DNA of 12,912 nucleotides, taken from positions 1 through 12,912 of the forward strand of contig JAAAIG010000977.1 in assembly GCA_015852425.1 (NCBI GenBank), read 5' to 3'. The number at the start of each line of letters is the position of its first letter. Position 1 is the first letter of the stretch. Positions 8,732 through 12,912 of the stretch are shown here, in pieces. This DNA is from Gryganskiella cystojenkinii. Its lineage: Eukaryota; Mortierellomycota; Mortierellomycetes; Mortierellales; Mortierellaceae. Position numbers and translations under genes: made by a program. The notes under the pieces were generated by a model. The model had not been told where the DNA came from, made no database searches, and worked only from the letters and a program-made list of their open reading frames with translations.

Positions 8732-9593
8732 AGACTCCAAAACTTCACAAGGGGCGCACACAGGAATAGGCTCAACAACGGAAGAAGAGGGTCGTTTTAC
8801 AGGCGATAAGGCGTTGAACGACTAGACGTAGTGACAATAACGCGTCGCCTAAAAAATTCCACAGCTTGAAGTAGGTTGCTGCGTGATATGATTCTATGTG
8901 GCGAGAGAGAGAAAGAGCGAGGAGATCGGAGGTACTACGGGTTACCTTGTCGTTTGAGGGACTCTTATTTTACCCTTGTCGCAACTAAAACCTTGATACG
9001 TGAATGTGGACACAGGAGCACCGTACCACAAAGACCAAACATGAACTACAACATGGTCCTTTCCCTCCCCTGACCCCCTTGGAGAGAGAGAGTGAGAGAC
9101 CTTCTTCCTTTTTTGCCTGTTCGCCATCAAACTCCACCCTCGTAAAGCCAGGACCTTGAAAAAGAGAAGAAAAAACAATCATCGACTCCTTGAATCCCTT
9201 ATTTATGGTGGTTGCAGGCTGTGGGGACCCCCTTTGAGGTCTTCCTTTGGCCCCAGACGTCTCTCTCTCTTTCAGATCATTTTCCTTTTCCCTTTGTAAG
9301 TCCCCCCTCCGTCTTCCTTCTGCCCTTAAACCTAGGAATAAAGGTCGCTTGTTTTCCTTTTTCTTCTCCCCCACTTCCCCTTCCGGTAAGCGAGCGCCTT
9401 CAAAATGGGCACCCGTGCTCGAAAAGGAAGGCTCCAGGTTTTCATATAAACCACTGCTGAACCCATTCCTTTTCTTTTTTTCTTCTTCTTTTCATCACTT
9501 CGTCATATCACCCCCCACACTACTCTTTGTTGTTGGTCACAACCCCTCGCTTCTCTTTTCTCTACAACCCACAGTCACGACTCGCGACCAACT
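8732..9593. promoter_or_regulatory. Intergenic and promoter region of the chitin deacetylase gene
   Basis: About 860 bases with no supported gene. The + strand changes from GA-rich (8897-8930 and 9080-9100) to strongly CT-rich (9240-9590) toward the downstream start. Six CCCCT cores lie on the + strand at about 9067, 9075, 9229, 9304, 9377 and 9543. These match the stress-response element of yeast but may simply reflect the C-rich composition. A TATA box at 9445-9450 precedes the CT-rich leader. Open frames here, such as 9247-9666 +, read Ser/Phe/Pro-rich products and are composition artefacts. Confidence 0.55.
9445..9450 (+). promoter_or_regulatory. TATA box of the chitin deacetylase gene
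   Basis: TATAAA within TTCATATAAACC lies 144 bases before the ATG at 9594. It is followed by a long pyrimidine tract (about 9464-9500) and further CT-rich sequence up to the start codon. This is the same arrangement as at the cysteine-rich secreted protein gene. Confidence 0.5.
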
Positions 9594-11104
9594 ATGCATT
9601 TCCTTACTCTCTCGTTGGCTCTTGTGGCTTCGACCCTCCTTCTCTCTACTTTCTCAGAGGCCATAGCTGCCTGTGACACTGCGACTTGTGTTCACCCAGC
9701 TTGTGTATGCGCCTCCACAAAGCCCCCAAAGGGATTGGACCCCAAGACTGTCCCGCAGTTTTTCACTCTTACATTTGACGATGCTGTCCAGGAACCGACT
9801 GTCCCCATTGCCAAGGCCTTGATGACACCTCATGTCAACCCCAACGGATGCCCCATCAAAGCGACTTGGTTCGCTCAGACTATCTACTCTGACTTTTCTC
9901 TTATCCAGCAGTGGTATGCTGCCGGTAACGAGGTCGCTGATCACACCATGAACCACATCGGAACTCCCCCAATTGGTAAGTGAAAAATGAAGAGTATAGC
10001 TGCAACACGGGCCCCTCATCAAAACTAAAACAAAGGTAGTGCGAGTAGAATAACGGCAGAGCTTTGACCATGTTTACCATCTCTTGCGAATTTGTAGAGG
10101 AGATTGTTGGAAACCGCAAGGCTATCAATGCCTTCTCAGGAATCCCGTTCAACAAACTGAGCGGTTTCCGTGCCCCCTTCCTCAACTACTCGGAGAGTAC
10201 GTTCCAGATCCTTGGTCAAGAGAAATTCCTTTACGATTCCTCCACGGCCGCAGTCCCCACAGACGCTTACTGGCCCTACACTCTCGATCACGGTCTCGCC
10301 AACGACTGTTGGAACGGTATCTGTGATAAGCCCATTAGCATCCCGGGCATGTGGGAGATCCCCATGCACGCCATCATGGACAGTGATCTCCCCACGGCGA
10401 TTCCTCATGCCATGGACGCTCAACTCGATGGGAGCGAAGCGACAGTCAGGGGTTGGTTCGAGACCAACTTTAACCGCCATTACAATGGTGATCGTGCTCC
10501 GTTTGGCATGTATCTCCACCCGGTACATGTCGGTACCGCAACTGCGCTCTATAACAGCTTCTTTGCCTGGGCTCTTACGCAGAAAGATGTCTGGTTCGTG
10601 ACCAACCAGCAGTTGCTTCAATGGATGCAGAACCCTGTTCCTGTCAGTCAATTAGCCGATCAACCTTACATGAGGTGTACTTTGCCTGCGGTCGGTACCG
10701 AGATCTGTAACGGTATGGATGACAGCAAGAGCGGCGTAGTGGATAAAGGCGTTCTCGAAACCTGTAACTTTATTGCCGGTCCTTGGTCGACTTGTTATGG
10801 TTGTCCCAAGACCGCGCCAACACCTGCGGATCCTGTTCCTGAACGCGTTGTTTCCTCCGGACCAACGGTCAGAACTGCCGTTCCTGCGACTTGCGCCATG
10901 GAATGGTGGGACCCTATCAAGGCCACGTGTCTCTGCAACAGCTCCAACTGCACGTTTACGGATACCGCCGTCACACCTAAGGGCTCTAACGGCGGTAGTT
11001 CCTCAACTGGCTCAGGTAGCACGGGCAGCACTGCGTCTCAGTCGTCGGTTGCCTCGGGTCTTGCACTCTTGGCCGCGGCGGCTGCAGGTCTCGCTTTGTT
11101 CTAA
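9594..11104 (+). CDS. GPI-anchored chitin deacetylase-like polysaccharide deacetylase (CE4)
   Basis: Two exons, 9594-9975 and 10098-11104, join across a 122-base intron (GTAAGT...TAG). The join completes a Glu codon and gives 462 residues. Residues 1-25 are a signal peptide. A short cysteine-rich segment (CDTATCVHPACVC, 27-39) precedes the NodB-type domain. Its metal and catalytic motifs are visible: TFDD (60-63) with the catalytic and metal Asp, HTMNH (117-121) with two metal His, RAPFLNY (152-158), YDSS followed by YWPYTLDHG (185-193), and MYLHP (265-269) with the second catalytic His. Such enzymes remove acetyl groups from chitin, giving chitosan, at the wall or outside the cell. Residues from about 350 carry paired cysteines, then a Gly/Ser/Thr-rich linker and a hydrophobic tail (ALLAAAAAGLALF), so it is predicted to be GPI-anchored. 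The motif set matches arthropod-type deacetylases best. Substrate is not proven by sequence. Confidence 0.9.
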
Positions 11105-11310
11105 AATGGGGACCCACAAGCAGAAACTTCCCTCTCTCGCCTTGGCTCTCAACTCGGTGCCTTATTCATAGTCATACTACCGTCTAACTTATCATAGAGC
11201 GTATCTAATAGCATATCCTTGTCTTTCTCGTCCATATCAGAACACGTCTACACTGAAGTATTGTTGAGCGGTATGGAAGATATACTAAGTGTATGTGTAA
11301 TATTTTTAGT

Positions 11311-12912
11311 CTAAAAGGCAAATCTACTGCCGCCACTCTTGCTACTGCTGCTACTGCTGCTGCTGGCCTTGGTTGTCCTGGTGGTATCCTCTTCCAGACT
11401 GCCGAATCCGATCCTACGATGTCTCGAAAAAATCTTCTTGGGGGTCATCGTTTCTGGCGACGATGACGATGATGGTATTGGCGCTGGCGGAGAACTTGTC
11501 TTGACGTCCTGCTCAACTGCAATTCTTCTTGCAATGTCGTTGGTAGGACAGATCGGCTTTTTGTAGGAGGGAATGATGGTTTGCTGTCGTGGGCGTGGCG
11601 GCGAAGACGTCCTTTGGAAACTGGTAGTGGTCTGATCAAGTCTCAAACTGCTCCTGCTAGAATCTCGACCATGATCAAAATTGTCGGCTTCGTCGAGTGC
11701 TTCAAAGCCGATCCGTCTCCGGCTCCTTGTCCTAGTAGCCTCGAAGCCATTACCAGACGCGACATCGGATTTGATTGTTGATGCTTCAGAGCTGGCGGTC
11801 TGAAGATTAGATGCTGCGGGTGATGGGACTTTCGGCGCTACTTTTGACTCCGTTGTGGTTTTTGTGGTCGCAGACGATTGAGTAGCCACCTTTTTACTAT
11901 GTGACTTTAGTCGAGAAGAAGGCGTTATTGGGAGGATCGTATTCTGGGGCGACAGACTGCCAAAGTCGCTAGGCATGACCGTCGGATGAATGCTCCAGTC
12001 CAAGATCGTCCTGAAATCCGTCCGACGGAACTTGAGTGACCGCTGAGAGGGTAAAGTAGACCTGAGTTGGTCAACAAACTGTTTCGGAGATATCACCGAG
12101 GAGCTGTCACTCTCCTCTGCGGCAGTACCCGTTGATGCTGATTCTGATGCTGATGATGGTATGGTAGGTGTTTTCGTCAAAGTTGGCGCGGTCGTCGCTG
12201 GCGGCAGGGGTAAACCATTATCGATGGCTGAGACTGTCTCATTGAAGGATGGGGGTCGAGGCAACTTGGCAAGACCTGATCGACTCGCGGGCTCGGGTGT
12301 TGGTTGCGAGAATGAAGACAATGCCGGCTCGGACCATTTAAATGCTGTCCTATTCTTTGTTGAATGTGGCTGTGCTCCAGATGCATCATCAACCTTTGGT
12401 TGTCCTCCAGCCGCTGTCGCTTTTGTGACCGGCGCTTTTTTTGCATTCGCTTCTGCATTGGTAATGATCTTCATTGCTTCTTTCTGGGATGTTGACCGAG
12501 CGATCCTTCTTCCCGCTTCCGCTATAGTTCCTTCCGGGCCTGCGTCCATTTCAATCATTGTGGGTTCTAGAGTGGCCGCAGCGAGCTTGCTCGTCGTCTT
12601 TCCATCTTCCTTTAAAGATGGGGTCAGAGTCAAGATTGATCCTTTGATCTTGGTCGTCTCCTCGGTAATGGTTTCTACTTGTTGTTGTCGCCGCATCTTT
12701 TCTGCTTTTGCATCTGCCTTGGCCCTGGCCCTTCTCTCTGCCCTGTTACCGTTGTTCGGCTGTGATATGTTGACAATCGTTGGAATGCCAGGTTTAACTT
12801 TGACCACAAGGGAGGTTTTCTTTGGATCGATATCGACGGCAAACTTCTTTTTCCGTTTGATGACTTTGGACGTGTTACAATCGAACCTGTATTTTGAGAC
12901 ATTGGGGGTCTC
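11311..12912 (-). CDS. Long disordered basic/Ser-rich protein with duplicated RRIGF motif (5' truncated)
   Basis: The minus strand frame is open from the window edge (12912) to a TAG at 11311-11313, 533 residues with no intron needed and no acceptable start in view, so the N-terminus lies outside. The visible part begins with a basic segment (KVIKRKKKFAVDIDPKK, residues 16-32), then a charged helical stretch (NRAERRARAKADAKAEKMRR, 56-75). Long Ser/Thr/Pro/Ala-rich disordered sequence follows, with one more ordered patch around FRTILDWSIHP (300-310). Two similar C-terminal motifs, RRRIGFEALDE (398-408) and RRIGFGSLEE (499-508), precede a poly-Ser run and the end GGSRFAF. The composition suggests a nuclear or cytoskeletal scaffold or regulator, but I recognise no family. 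It converges on the chitin deacetylase gene with about 206 bases between stops. The length of the open frame and the absence of competing logic make it a real gene. Confidence 0.8.
   Translation of the reverse strand, partial: ETPNVSKYRFDCNTSKVIKRKKKFAVDIDPKKTSLVVKVKPGIPTIVNISQPNNGNRAERRARAKADAKAEKMRRQQQVETITEETTKIKGSILTLTPSLKEDGKTTSKLAAATLEPTMIEMDAGPEGTIAEAGRRIARSTSQKEAMKIITNAEANAKKAPVTKATAAGGQPKVDDASGAQPHSTKNRTAFKWSEPALSSFSQPTPEPASRSGLAKLPRPPSFNETVSAIDNGLPLPPATTAPTLTKTPTIPSSASESASTGTAAEESDSSSVISPKQFVDQLRSTLPSQRSLKFRRTDFRTILDWSIHPTVMPSDFGSLSPQNTILPITPSSRLKSHSKKVATQSSATTKTTTESKVAPKVPSPAASNLQTASSEASTIKSDVASGNGFEATRTRSRRRIGFEALDEADNFDHGRDSSRSSLRLDQTTTSFQRTSSPPRPRQQTIIPSYKKPICPTNDIARRIAVEQDVKTSSPPAPIPSSSSSPETMTPKKIFSRHRRIGFGSLEEDTTRTTKASSSSSSSSKSGGSRFAF
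11339..11367. repeat. Trinucleotide repeat encoding poly-Ser
   Basis: Interrupted CTG/CTA units on the + strand read as AGC and AGT codons on the minus strand, producing about nine consecutive Ser near the C-terminus of the disordered protein. Such tracts commonly vary in length between isolates. Confidence 0.75.

Noticed and set aside
9247..9666. + strand frame of 139 codons before the chitin deacetylase
   Set aside because: Ser/Phe/Pro-rich product of the CT-rich leader. It overlaps the real start at 9594 in another frame.
10136..10651. 171-codon minus strand frame, with a 143-codon + frame at 10170-10601
   Set aside because: Both lie inside exon 2 of the chitin deacetylase, whose conserved motifs fix the true frame.

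Overview
The window looks like nuclear DNA of a filamentous fungus. The protein genes are broken by short GT-AG introns of 97 to 143 bases. There are coding-strand pyrimidine-rich leaders, a eukaryotic tRNA-Asp, and proteins typical of fungal secretion and cell walls. The chitin-deacetylase-like protein, the cysteine-rich GPI-type secreted protein and the overall gene style fit an early-diverging fungus, most likely Mucoromycota of the Mortierella type. That taxonomic guess is inference.

Layout from left to right. Bases 1-267 hold the 3' end of an unrecognised + strand gene with a helical C-terminus. Bases 268-1184 carry no convincing gene but contain a bulged hairpin. Bases 1185-2110 (minus, two exons) encode a small secreted cysteine-rich protein with a GPI-anchor type tail, with a TATA box and a CT-rich leader upstream. 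Bases 2111-4717 are long, AT-tract-rich and apparently non-coding, with one notable hairpin and one CACGTG palindrome. A complete tRNA-Asp(GTC) lies at 4718-4789.

Bases 4959-7021 (minus, four exons) encode a FAD synthase of about 580 residues. Its C-terminal half is the intact FMN adenylyltransferase domain. Its N-terminal half resembles a decayed molybdopterin-binding-like (MoCF/MPTb) domain of the type fused to FAD synthase in animals. It shares a divergent promoter of about 500 bases with a + strand YIP1/YIPF5-family Golgi membrane protein (7521-8654, four exons). After a 0.9 kb promoter region comes a GPI-anchored chitin deacetylase-like CE4 enzyme (9594-11104, two exons), whose motifs match the arthropod-type chitin deacetylases closely. 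The window ends with a convergent, 5'-truncated minus strand gene for a long disordered basic/serine-rich protein (11311-12912) that carries a duplicated RRIGF-type motif.

The genes do not form a pathway. The secreted protein, the chitin deacetylase and the YIP1-like protein all concern the secretory route and cell surface, while FAD synthase and the tRNA are housekeeping. Exon joins were checked by hand. All eight introns give uninterrupted frames, and those of FAD synthase, the YIP1-like protein and the chitin deacetylase also restore conserved motifs. No mobile element or CRISPR was seen, and no new multi-gene system. The items most worth a second look are the degenerate domain of FAD synthase, the tandem splice acceptor beside its catalytic loop, and the hairpins in the non-coding stretches.
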